Assembly: GCA_023450775.1 (NCBI GenBank)
Contig: JAEXGP010000021.1
Span: 1 to 10,595 of the forward strand
Source of the DNA: Actinomycetes bacterium
GTDB taxonomy: Bacteria > Actinomycetota > Acidimicrobiia > Acidimicrobiales > Microtrichaceae
Direction: 5' to 3'
Length of the DNA: 10,595 nucleotides
Each line of letters starts with the position of its first letter. The first letter of the stretch is position 1. The notes under the pieces were generated by a model. That model made no database searches. It had not been told where the DNA came from and worked only from the letters and a program-made list of their open reading frames with translations. Shown here in pieces: positions 1 through 6,759 of the stretch. The position numbers were made by a program, and so were the translations under genes.

Positions 1-175
1 CCCCCGGCCCGCCGGGCGCGGCGAGCCCGAGCACCGCCGGCTGGTCGCCGCACAGGTCCACCAGCAGCGCGCCGGCCTGCGACGGCCGCCGGTCACGGGA
101 CAGGGCGGTCGCCAGCCCGGCCGCCACCGTGGACGTGCCGGAGCCGCCCTTGACCGACCACAGGGTGAGGAGCAC
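1..175 (-). CDS. ParA/MinD-like P-loop ATPase, N-terminal fragment (gene runs off the left edge)
   Basis: Only the first 58 codons are inside the window. The start is GTG at 175, supported by GGAGG at 182-186 with a 6-nt spacer. The protein opens with a beta strand (LLTLWSV), then KGGSGTST at residues 9-16, an alanine-rich helix, and LLVDLCGDQPAVLGL, which fits the Walker A' strand of the ParA/MinD/CpaE superfamily. These ATPases dimerise on ATP and position chromosomes, septa or secretion/pilus machinery. The signature lysine (K9) is present, but the second lysine of the usual KGGxGKT loop is threonine here. That resembles actinobacterial CpaE/septum-site-like relatives (recalled, not checked). 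The exact partner is unknown because the rest of the gene and its neighbours lie outside. The sigma factor upstream is on the same strand, but about 200 bp and a possible terminator hairpin separate them, so this gene probably has its own promoter. Confidence 0.82.
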   Translation of the reverse strand, partial: MLLTLWSVKGGSGTSTVAAGLATALSRDRRPSQAGALLVDLCGDQPAVLGLAAPGGPG

Positions 176-289
176 GACCGACCTCCGGACGGCGCGCACG
201 GGCGCACCGATCGAGGAGGGGAAGTGCCGGGCCGCCCACACCGGTCGGCCGCTGCACCAGGACGCTACGCGCGCGTGCCGCGTTCGTGC

Positions 290-309
290 ACCGGGGACCG
301 CTCCCCGGT
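290..309 (-). terminator. GC-rich hairpin after the sigma factor gene, possible terminator
   Basis: A perfect 8-bp inverted repeat (ACCGGGGA / TCCCCGGT) with a 4-nt loop lies about 70 nt past the sigma factor stop. No T-run follows on the minus strand, so if it terminates it does so as a U-less hairpin. The rest of the 176-379 gap shows no coding sequence. Confidence 0.35.
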
Positions 310-379
310 CACCTCGGACCGCTCTGGCGGCGCGATCCGTCGGATCACGACGGAAACCGGCGCCGGAGCGGTCGCGAGC

Positions 380-1318
380 TCAGACGAGCAGCAGGTCCCG
401 CGCGCCGGCCTCGTTCGAGGGGTGGCGCAGCTTCGACATGGCCCGCACCTCGATCTGGCGGATCCGCTCGCGCGTGAGCTCGAACCGCTCGCCCACCTCC
501 TCGAGCGTGCGCGGCTCGCCCCGATCCAGCCCGTAGCGGAGCCGGAGCACCTCGCGTTCGCGCTCGTCGAGCGAGGACAGCAGGTCGTCGAGCAGCGCCG
601 GGACCATGCCGTCGGTGGCGGCCTTGTCCGTCGGCACGCCGTCGTCGGGGACCAGGTCGCCGAGCACCGCGTCGGCGTCCTCGCGGAGCGGCTCGGACAG
701 GGACAGCGGCTCCGCCGCGTAGAGCAGCGTCTCGATCACCTTCTCCTCGGGCAGGTCCACCTCCTCGGCGAGCTCGGCGGTGGAGGGCAGGCGCCCCATC
801 TCCAGCTCCATGCGGGAGCGGGTGCGCTGCACCCTGGACATGGTGTCGCCGGCGTGGACGGGGATCCGGATCGTCCGCCCGGTGTTCGCGATGCCCCGCG
901 TGATGGCCTGGCGGATCCACCACGTGGCGTAGGTCGAGAACTTGAAGCCCTTCCGCCAGTCGAACTTCTCGACGGCGTGGATCAGCCCCAGGTTCCCCTC
1001 TTGGACGAGGTCGAGCAGCGGCACGCCGGAGCTCTGGTACTTCTTCGCGATCGACACCACCAAGCGGAGGTTCGCCTGCACGAACTGCTCCGCGGCCTGC
1101 TCGCCGGCGCGAGCGGTCCGTCGCAGCTCGCGCCGGCGGGCGGCTGTGAGGCGGGCGCCGGAGTCGAGCTCCTTGCGAGCCGCCTCCCCCTCCTCCATCG
1201 TCCGGGCCAGCCAGGCCTCGTCGTCCTTGGTGAGCAGCTCGTAGCGGCCGATCTCCGACAGGTACCGGCGAACCAGGTCCTCGTCGTCTCGTTCCACACG
1301 CTGGTTCGTCACCTGCAC
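380..1318 (-). CDS. Sigma-70 family RNA polymerase sigma factor (primary-like, group 1/2)
   Basis: This 312-residue sigma factor directs RNA polymerase to promoters. Region 1.2 is near residues 14-44 (DLVRRYLSEIGRYELLT). Region 2 is near 77-150 and contains NLRLVVSIAKKY, LVQEGNLGLIHAVEKFD and the -10-reading segment YATWWIRQAITRGI. Region 3 is near 153-230. Region 4 is near 242-302, with the -35-reading helix-turn-helix TLEEVGERFELTRERIRQIE. These motifs are near-consensus for primary sigma factors, but there is no long region 1.1, as in HrdB/SigB-type group 2 factors. I chose GTG at 1318 because AGAGGA sits 7 nt upstream (1326-1331). An ATG at 1378 would add 20 residues (starting MKDFQP) but has no visible Shine-Dalgarno site. 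The 154-bp gap upstream holds the presumed promoter; its only A/T-rich patch is around 1375-1400. I cannot tell whether this is the housekeeping or an alternative factor. Confidence 0.93.
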   Translation of the reverse strand: MQVTNQRVERDDEDLVRRYLSEIGRYELLTKDDEAWLARTMEEGEAARKELDSGARLTAARRRELRRTARAGEQAAEQFVQANLRLVVSIAKKYQSSGVPLLDLVQEGNLGLIHAVEKFDWRKGFKFSTYATWWIRQAITRGIANTGRTIRIPVHAGDTMSRVQRTRSRMELEMGRLPSTAELAEEVDLPEEKVIETLLYAAEPLSLSEPLREDADAVLGDLVPDDGVPTDKAATDGMVPALLDDLLSSLDEREREVLRLRYGLDRGEPRTLEEVGERFELTRERIRQIEVRAMSKLRHPSNEAGARDLLLV

Positions 1319-1472
1319 CTCGGCTTCCTCTGAGCACCGTCCTCCGACGGTGGCCCGGTCCGGCTGGAAGTCCTTCATCGGCAATCTGGGGTCGAAAACC
1401 TGAGCGCGTCGGCACCGAGGCACGCGGGTGCCACCCGACCGGCGACGCCGTCGGCGGCGCGGACGCCCTGCC

Positions 1473-2054
1473 TCAGCGGGTGAAGGCGGCGGCGTCGGCC
1501 ACCAGCCGGCCCACACGGGCCACCGCGGCGTCACCGTCCGAGGGTCGCCGCACGGTGGCGACCTCGAGATCCGTCCGCAGCGAGTCCACGAGCAGCGGGA
1601 GCCAGCGCTGCAGCGGCGCGTCCGCCACCGGCGTGGTCCTGGCCAAGTGGTCGACGTAGGCCGCCTCGAGCGCACCGCCCACGAGCGTCCACGCCCCGAT
1701 CCGGGCGCCGTCGTCGCCGAGGTCGCGCAGGGCGGCGAGCACCTCGGCGGTGGCCGGGCCGGGTGGCACGACCACGCGGTCGGTCGGCAGCTCGCGCAGC
1801 TGGGGCAGGCGGGCCACGAGCACGTCGGAGCGCCACGCGTGGTGCATGGCGATGCCGTCGAACGCCACGACCGCGGCCGGGTGCGCCGCGTCGGCGACCC
1901 AGGCGCCGATCACCTCGTGCAGCTCGCGCTCGAGCCAGGCGCGGGCGCCGAGGAGCGCGGCCGTGCCCATCAGGTCGAGCGGGCCGTCGTCGGCCCAGTC
2001 ACCCTCCACGACGCCGTTCGTCGGGTACCCGGGCTCCGCGGTCGGGACCTGCAC
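1473..2054 (-). CDS. Conserved-looking helical protein of unknown function, possibly ferritin-like fold
   Basis: This 193-residue protein is not firmly recognised. It starts with GTG one base after the nadE stop, with a strong GGGGGAGG site (2061-2068) inside the nadE 3' end, so it is almost certainly translated by coupling to nadE. It is predicted mostly helical and has no signal peptide or membrane span. A segment near residues 25-55 (DLMGTAALLGARAWLERELHE) carries E42, E45 and H46. A second helix carries H71-H72 (AMHHAWRSDVL), and a third has E130, D135 and H136. Paired acidic and His residues on successive helices resemble ferritin-like/MiaE-type four-helix bundles that bind a di-metal centre, and I recall similar actinobacterial proteins. 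That assignment is inference: the classical paired ExxH motifs are not cleanly present. Coding is supported by the coupled start, the codon structure and the lack of a better frame. Confidence 0.8.
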   Translation of the reverse strand: MQVPTAEPGYPTNGVVEGDWADDGPLDLMGTAALLGARAWLERELHEVIGAWVADAAHPAAVVAFDGIAMHHAWRSDVLVARLPQLRELPTDRVVVPPGPATAEVLAALRDLGDDGARIGAWTLVGGALEAAYVDHLARTTPVADAPLQRWLPLLVDSLRTDLEVATVRRPSDGDAAVARVGRLVADAAAFTR

Positions 2055-2055
2055 G

Positions 2056-3825
2056 TCAGCCCTCCCCCGGCGGCGCCTCGGCGGCGTTCGTGATCGGCAG
2101 GCGGCGGTCCCGGCCGAACGCCTTCTGCGAGATGCGGATGCCGGGCGGCGACTGACGCCGCTTGTACTCGGCGAGATCCACGAGCCGGGCGATGCGGCGG
2201 ACCATGGCCTCGTCGTGGCCGGCGTCGACCAGCTCCTCGACGGTGCGGTCGCCGTCGACGTAGGCCTCGATCAGCGGATCGAGCACCTCGTACGGCGGCA
2301 GGCTCTGGTCGTCGCGCTGGTCGGGACGCAGCTCGGCCGACGGGGCCTTGGTCAGGATCTGCTCGGGGATCAGGTCCGTGCCCGCCGTGTGGTTGCGCCA
2401 GTGGCACAGCTCGTACACCAGCAGCTTGGGCACGTCCTTGATGACGGCCAGGCCGCCGGCGGAGTCGCCGTAGAGGGTCGAGTAGCCGACCGCCGTCTCC
2501 GACTTGTTGCCCGTGGTCAGCACGAGCCAGCCGAACTTGTTGGAGAGCGCCATGAGCAGCACGCCGCGGATGCGGGACTGCAGGTTCTCCTCGGTGAGGT
2601 CCTCGGGCAGCTCGCCGAAGCTCGGGGCCAGCAGCGTGGTGAGCGCGGCGTGGGCCGGTTCGATCGCGATCGTGCGGGCGTCCACGCCCAGGTTGGACGC
2701 CAGGCGCTCGGCGTCGCTGACCGAGTGGTCGCTCGAGTAGCGCGACGGCATGAGCACCACGTGCACGTGCTCGGGGCCGATCGCGTCGGCGGCGATCGTC
2801 GCGACCAGCGCGGAGTCGACGCCGCCCGACAGGCCCAGCACGACGTCGGTGAACCCGTTCTTGGCCACGTAGTCGCGGGTGCCGAGCACCAGCGCGTCCC
2901 ACACCTCCTCGGGACCGGACGCCGACGACTCGATCGTCGCCTCGGCGCGGACTCGAGCGGCGACGAGCCCGGCCGGCGGTGGGTCGCTGACGGCGACGAC
3001 CGCGAGCGGCGCCTCCGAAGGCTCCGACGGCGGGGCCACGTCGACGTCGAGGACCAGCTCGGACTCCACGAACCGGGGAGCGCGGGACACGACCTCTCCG
3101 TCGTCGACGACCACCGAGCCGCCGTCGAAGACCAGCTCGTCCTGGCCGCCCACCAGGTTCAGGTACACGATCGGCACGCCGGCCTCGCCCTGGCGCTCGA
3201 CGAGCATGGCCTCGCGCAGGCCCTGCTTGCCGGCCTGGAACGGCGACGCGTTCACGTTGAGCACCACCTGGGCGCCGCGGTGCGCGGCCCGCACGGCCGG
3301 TCCGCCCGCCACCCACACGTCCTCGCAGACGGTCACCGCGCACACCACGCCGGCGATCCGGTACAGCGGCTGGTCCTCGTCGCCCGGGTCGAAGTAGCGC
3401 TTCTCGTCGAACACGCCGTAGTTCGGCAGCGCCTGCTTGCGATAGCTGCCCACGACGGCCCCGTCGTGCAGCACCGCTGCGGCGTTCCAGGGTCCGTCGG
3501 TGGCGTCGTGCGGATCGGCCCCGGGGCGGCGGTGGCCGTCCACCCAGCCCACGACGGCGGCGCAGTGACCGGTGATCCGGGCCGCGAGCGCCTCCAGCGC
3601 CTCGGCGCCGTCGCTCACGAACCCGGCCTTCAGCAACAGGTCCTCGGGCGGGTACCCGCAGATGGCGAGCTCGGGGAACAGCGCGACGTCGCAGCCGGCC
3701 CGCTCGGCCCGCTCGTACGCGGCGGCCATCGCCTCGACGTTGCTGGCCAGGCCGCCGACGCGCAGGTCGAGCTGGCACAGCGCGACCCGCAGCGAGCCGG
3801 GGGCGTTCGGGAGGCCGCTCGTCAC
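2056..3825 (-). CDS. nadE: Glutamine-dependent NAD+ synthetase
   Basis: This 589-residue two-domain cytosolic enzyme makes NAD+ from deamido-NAD+ (nicotinic acid adenine dinucleotide), ATP and glutamine, the last step of NAD biosynthesis. The N-terminal carbon-nitrogen hydrolase (glutaminase) domain spans about residues 12-265 and keeps the Glu-Lys-Cys triad: E52 in LFPELAICGYPPEDLLL, K130 in YRKQALPNYGVFDE, and C167 in VTVCEDVW. The C-terminal synthetase domain (about 300-580) has the PP-loop LGLSGGVDSALV (SGGVDS at 333-338), then GNKSE (439-443) and YGDSAGG (452-458). The downstream KAPSAELRPDQRDDQSLPPY segment is typical of NadE. Ammonia passes between the two domains in this family. The GTG at 3825 gives the usual N-terminus, but only a distant G-rich stretch precedes it, so a start a few codons away is possible. 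A helical protein follows one base after the stop, forming a two-gene unit. Confidence 0.97.
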   Translation of the reverse strand: MTSGLPNAPGSLRVALCQLDLRVGGLASNVEAMAAAYERAERAGCDVALFPELAICGYPPEDLLLKAGFVSDGAEALEALAARITGHCAAVVGWVDGHRRPGADPHDATDGPWNAAAVLHDGAVVGSYRKQALPNYGVFDEKRYFDPGDEDQPLYRIAGVVCAVTVCEDVWVAGGPAVRAAHRGAQVVLNVNASPFQAGKQGLREAMLVERQGEAGVPIVYLNLVGGQDELVFDGGSVVVDDGEVVSRAPRFVESELVLDVDVAPPSEPSEAPLAVVAVSDPPPAGLVAARVRAEATIESSASGPEEVWDALVLGTRDYVAKNGFTDVVLGLSGGVDSALVATIAADAIGPEHVHVVLMPSRYSSDHSVSDAERLASNLGVDARTIAIEPAHAALTTLLAPSFGELPEDLTEENLQSRIRGVLLMALSNKFGWLVLTTGNKSETAVGYSTLYGDSAGGLAVIKDVPKLLVYELCHWRNHTAGTDLIPEQILTKAPSAELRPDQRDDQSLPPYEVLDPLIEAYVDGDRTVEELVDAGHDEAMVRRIARLVDLAEYKRRQSPPGIRISQKAFGRDRRLPITNAAEAPPGEG

Positions 3826-3923
3826 GTCACGAGAGCGTACCCACCCCCGACCGCGGCACCGGCAGCCCGACGGCCCGCGGGGGCGAGGTGGCGGCGGGGC
3901 TCGTGAACACGGCCCCGAGCACG

Positions 3924-3953
3924 GCGAGGGCCCGGCGTCGGCCGGGCCCTCGC
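3924..3953 (-). terminator. Strong 13-bp GC hairpin, second terminator-like element after glnII
   Basis: The inverted repeat GCGAGGGCCCGGC / GCCGGGCCCTCGC is perfect over 13 bp with a 4-nt loop. It lies in the 232-bp gap between glnII and nadE, both on the minus strand, about 105 nt past the glnII stop. No T-run follows. It probably isolates nadE from glnII transcription, together with the hairpin at 3997-4031. Confidence 0.65.
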
Positions 3954-3996
3954 GGTGCAGTGGTGGTGTCCCGGGACGCGGCCCGGTCCGACCTGT

Positions 3997-4031
3997 TCGG
4001 GCGGCGGTTCCTCATGGTCACCGCCGCCCGA
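3997..4031 (-). terminator. 12-bp hairpin just after glnII, likely terminator
   Basis: TCGGGCGGCGGT and ACCGCCGCCCGA form a perfect 12-bp stem around an 11-nt loop, starting 26 nt after the glnII stop codon. The position fits the first of two tandem terminators for glnII. It has no T-run, which is common for terminator-like hairpins in high-GC genomes. Confidence 0.6.
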
Positions 4032-4057
4032 GCGTCCTGTGCGTCGTCGTCAGCCGA

Positions 4058-5074
4058 TCAGGCCGACGCCGCCGAGCACACCGTGTTGGTGATGAGGCGG
4101 GTGACGACGTACGGGTCGATGTTGGCGTTCGGGCGACGGTCCTCGATGTAGCCCTTGCCGTCCTGCGCGACCTGCCACGGGATGCGGATGGACGCACCGC
4201 GGTCGGACACGCCGTAGCGGAACTGCGAGTAGTGGGCCGTCTCGTGGAGACCGGTCAGACGGTCCTCGTAGCCGTGGCCGTAGCCGGCCAGGTGCTCCTC
4301 GACCTTGCCGGGGGCGCCGATGGCCTCGCAGGCGGCGATGATCGCGTCGTAGTTCTCGCGCATCTGCTTGGTGGAGTAGTTGGTGTGGCAGCCGGCGCCG
4401 TTCCAGTCGCCCTTGATCGGCTTGGCCGAGATCGAGGCGTTCACGCCGAAGTCCTCGGCGACCCGGTACAGCAGGTAGCGGGCCATCCACAGCTCGTCGG
4501 CCACCTCGACGGTGCCGGACGGGCCGACCTGGAACTCCCACTGGCCGAGCATGACCTCGGCGTTGGTGCCGGAGATGTTGATCCCGGCCTCCATGCAGGC
4601 GGTGGTGTGGGCCTCGACGATCTCACGACCGGCGATCTCCACGGCGCCGACGCCGCAGTAGTACGGGCCCTGCGGGGCCGGGTAGTAGTAGCCCTCCTGC
4701 GGCCAGCCGAGCGGACGGCCGTCCTTGAAGAACGTGTACTCCTGCTCGATGCCGAAGAGCGACTCGAAGTCGGCGTACTTCTCGGCCACCTCGACGCACG
4801 CCGCGCGGGTGTTCGTGGGGTGCGGCTCGAAGGTCTCGGGGAGGAGCACCTCGCAGAGCACGAGCACGTCGTTGCCGCCGCGGAGCGGGTCCGGGGTCGT
4901 GTAGACGGGGCGCAGGACGCAGTCCGAGGAGGAACCCTCGGCCTGGTTGGTGGACGAACCGTCGAAGCCCCAGATGCCCGGCTCGGCGCCGTCGGCGAGG
5001 ATCTTGGTCTTGGACCGCATGAGCGGCGTCGGCTCCGTGCCGTCGATCCAGATGTATTCAGCCCGATATGCCAC
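4058..5074 (-). CDS. glnII: Type II glutamine synthetase (eukaryote-like GSII)
   Basis: This 338-residue enzyme condenses glutamate and ammonia to glutamine using ATP. It belongs to the short GSII class found in eukaryotes, rhizobia, Frankia and Streptomyces, not the long GSI class. GSII landmarks run in order: YIWIDG (7-12), GIWGFDGSSTNQA (33-45), the metal-binding EQEYTFF (110-116), GYYYPAPQGPYYCGVG (128-143), NAEVMLGQWEFQVGP (171-185), KGDWNGAGCHTNYST (221-235), HYSQFRYGVSDRGASIRIPW (281-300) and EDRRPNANIDPY (311-322). The length is close to Streptomyces GlnII, so it looks complete. GTG at 5074 is preceded by AAGGA (5082-5086) with a 7-nt spacer. It diverges from glnA across 340 bp, and the two share a candidate regulator site. 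GSII enzymes are not adenylylated, so control is expected to be transcriptional. Two hairpins follow the stop. Confidence 0.97.
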   Translation of the reverse strand: MAYRAEYIWIDGTEPTPLMRSKTKILADGAEPGIWGFDGSSTNQAEGSSSDCVLRPVYTTPDPLRGGNDVLVLCEVLLPETFEPHPTNTRAACVEVAEKYADFESLFGIEQEYTFFKDGRPLGWPQEGYYYPAPQGPYYCGVGAVEIAGREIVEAHTTACMEAGINISGTNAEVMLGQWEFQVGPSGTVEVADELWMARYLLYRVAEDFGVNASISAKPIKGDWNGAGCHTNYSTKQMRENYDAIIAACEAIGAPGKVEEHLAGYGHGYEDRLTGLHETAHYSQFRYGVSDRGASIRIPWQVAQDGKGYIEDRRPNANIDPYVVTRLITNTVCSAASA

Positions 5075-5414
5075 GTTCGCTTCCTTCGCTGTTCGTTCCG
5101 ACCGCCGTGTCGACTTGGCACGACGGGCCCTGCTTGCAGGCAGCCGACCGGGGGGTCGATCGGCCGATTTCCTTCATCACCCTGTCACCGGTTCGCCCAT
5201 CGGGGGGAGCCGGCGAGGACCGGGATCGGACCCACCGTTCCCGGCGCCCCGAAGGTTGGTCGGGAGGCTTTTCCGTCCCGTTGCCCCATTGTGAACGGCG
5301 TGTGAACAGGCGGACGGTGATTGGGAGGGGTCCGTCCGGGACTGCTACCACCGCGTCCTGCCCCTCGATCGGCTGGGGCAGCGGCGATCACCCGGTGACA
5401 AGATGGAGCGCCCT
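5075..5414. promoter_or_regulatory. Divergent glnII-glnA promoter region
   Basis: This 340-bp gap contains no credible gene. It must hold the promoters of both glutamine synthetase genes, transcribed in opposite directions. It contains some of the least GC-rich stretches nearby (about 5165-5180 and 5260-5325). A possible glnA promoter is TTGGGA at 5321-5326 and TACCAC at 5346-5351, spacer 19 bp; this is a weak match and only a suggestion. The paired GTGAAC site at 5291-5307 lies just upstream of that -35-like element, where an activator would sit. On the minus strand no convincing -10/-35 pair for glnII stands out, although CACAAT (5288-5293) overlaps the GTGAAC pair. Confidence 0.6.
5291..5307 (+). 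promoter_or_regulatory. Tandem GTGAAC direct repeat, candidate GlnR-type operator
   Basis: Two exact GTGAAC half-sites start at 5291 and 5302, an 11-bp period, placing both on the same DNA face. OmpR-family dimers bind head-to-tail on such repeats. The described actinobacterial GlnR sites, of gTnAC-n6-GaAAC type and with an AC-n9-AC core, have the same geometry: here AC (5295-5296) and AC (5306-5307) are separated by exactly 9 nt. The site lies between the two synthetase genes and upstream of the linked GlnR-like gene. Binding has not been shown; the match is by eye. Confidence 0.45.
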
Positions 5415-6749
5415 ATGGATCACCAACAGGACTACGTGCTGCGAACGGTCGAGGAACGGCGCGTCCGGTTGGTCCGGCTGTGGTTCACCGACGTCCTCGG
5501 ACAGCTGAAGTCGGTGGCGATCTCGCCGGTCGAGCTCGAGGCCGCCTTCGAGGAGGGCGTCCAGTTCGACGGCTCCGCGATCGACGGCTTCAGCCGCGTG
5601 CAGGAGAGCGACGTGCTCGCCTTCCCGGACCCGAACTCGTTCCAGCTGATGCCGTCCCGCGAGGGCGAGGACCTGACCGCGCGGATCTTCTGCGACATCA
5701 CGAACCTGGACGGCACGCCCTTCGAGGGCGACCCCCGTCAGGTGCTCAAGCGCAACCTCGCCGCCGCGGCCGACGCGGGCTTCCAGTTCATGTGCGCCCC
5801 CGAGGTGGAGTTCTTCTACCTGGCCGACGACGACTCCTCGAAGCCACCGCAGCCGCTCGACTCGGCCAGCTACTTCGACCTCACGACCTACGACGAGACG
5901 TCCGACATCCGCCGGCGGACCATCCAGCGCCTCGAGGGCACCGGCATCCCCGTCGAGTACTCGTTCCACGAGGACGGCCCGTCGCAGCACGAGATCGACC
6001 TGCGCTACTCCGACGCGCTGGCCATGGCCGACAACGTGATGGCGCTGCGCATGATCGTGCGCGAGGTCGCCATGGCCTCGGGCGTGCACGCCACGTTCAT
6101 GCCCAAGCCCATGGAGGGCGTGCAGGGCTCGGGCATGCACACCCACCTGTCGCTCTGGAACGGCGACGACAACGCGTTCTACGACCCCACCGACGCCGTG
6201 GGTCTCAGCTCGACGGCCAAGGGCTTCATCGCCGGCCTGCTCACCCACGCCGGCGAGGTCACCGCGGTGACCAACCAGCTCGTGAACTCCTACAAGCGGC
6301 TGGTGGCCGGCTTCGAGGCGCCGGTCCACATCTCGTGGGCCCGCAACAACCGCTCCGCCCTGGTGCGGGTCCCGGTCCCCAAGAAGGGCAAGGAGGACCA
6401 GGGCACGCGGCTGGAGTACCGGGCGCTCGACCCGTCGTGCAACCCGTACCTGGCGTTCTCGGTGCTGCTCGCGGCCGGCATGGCCGGCATCGAGCAGGGC
6501 TACGAGCTCCCCGAGGAGACCACGGTCAACCTCTTCGAGGACTTCGAGGAGCGGCGCCCCGAGGACGGCTCGATGCTGCCGAGCAACCTCTCGGAGGCGC
6601 TCGACCGCATGGAGGGCTCCGAGCTCGTGCGCGACACGCTCGGCGAGCACATCTTCGAGTGGTTCCTCCGCAACAAGCGCGCCGAGTGGGGCGCGTACCG
6701 CACGCACGTGTCCAGCTTCGAACTGCGGCGCTACCTGGGGACCTGGTAG
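5415..6749 (+). CDS. glnA: Type I-alpha glutamine synthetase
   Basis: This GSI enzyme makes glutamine from glutamate, ammonia and ATP, as a dodecamer in this family. ATG at 5415 is chosen over ATG at 5403 because GGAG (5405-5408) lies 6 nt before it. The resulting 444 residues equal the classic GSI-alpha length, as in Bacillus GlnA. Motifs, numbered from this start: FDGSAIDGFSRVQESD near 51-66, metal ligands in PEVEFF (E130, E132), HEDGPSQHEIDL near 185-196, GSGMHTHLSLW near 238-248, NSYKRLVAGFEAP near 291-303 with the flap glutamate E301, and RALDPSCNPYLAF near 336-348. The C-terminal segment near 367-381 (EETTVNLFEDFEERR) lacks the tyrosine of the NLYDLPPEE site adenylylated in GSI-beta enzymes. 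R61 corresponds to the feedback-control arginine of the GSI-alpha family. Control is therefore likely by feedback and transcription. A GlnR-like gene follows after 10 nt, probably as an operon. Confidence 0.97.
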   Translation: MDHQQDYVLRTVEERRVRLVRLWFTDVLGQLKSVAISPVELEAAFEEGVQFDGSAIDGFSRVQESDVLAFPDPNSFQLMPSREGEDLTARIFCDITNLDGTPFEGDPRQVLKRNLAAAADAGFQFMCAPEVEFFYLADDDSSKPPQPLDSASYFDLTTYDETSDIRRRTIQRLEGTGIPVEYSFHEDGPSQHEIDLRYSDALAMADNVMALRMIVREVAMASGVHATFMPKPMEGVQGSGMHTHLSLWNGDDNAFYDPTDAVGLSSTAKGFIAGLLTHAGEVTAVTNQLVNSYKRLVAGFEAPVHISWARNNRSALVRVPVPKKGKEDQGTRLEYRALDPSCNPYLAFSVLLAAGMAGIEQGYELPEETTVNLFEDFEERRPEDGSMLPSNLSEALDRMEGSELVRDTLGEHIFEWFLRNKRAEWGAYRTHVSSFELRRYLGTW

Positions 6750-6759
6750 GAGCCGTCGA

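Noticed and set aside
1411..1432. GGCACC/GGTGCC hairpin upstream of the sigma factor as a terminator
   Set aside because: Only a 6-bp stem with a 10-nt loop and no T-run, and it lies upstream of the sigma gene where no minus-strand gene ends.
1318..1675. Possible N-terminal extension of the sigma factor to 431 residues
   Set aside because: The extra residues overlap the 3' end of the neighbouring gene in another frame and are Arg/Pro-rich. A Shine-Dalgarno-supported GTG at 1318 gives a standard sigma N-terminus.
1750..3906. Long plus-strand open frame of 718 codons opposite nadE and its neighbour
   Set aside because: It is antisense to a clear NAD+ synthetase, its product is His/Arg/Val-rich with no domain pattern, and GC-rich codon bias explains such long shadow frames.
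3827..4021. 64-codon minus-strand frame between nadE and glnII
   Set aside because: It contains a whole terminator-like hairpin and part of another, and the Arg/Pro/Ala-rich product shows no domain.
5173..5188. GTGAC-n6-ATGAA on the minus strand as a second GlnR-like site upstream of glnII
   Set aside because: The first half-site fits but the second does not match GAAAC, so it is too weak to list.
3572..5305. Plus-strand open frame of 577 codons opposite glnII and part of nadE
   Set aside because: It crosses two strong hairpins and is antisense to recognised genes; low-complexity composition.
5388..5398. Short palindrome TCACC-C-GGTGA just before the glnA start as an operator
   Set aside because: Only 5-bp arms, common by chance at this GC content, and it overlaps no other signal.
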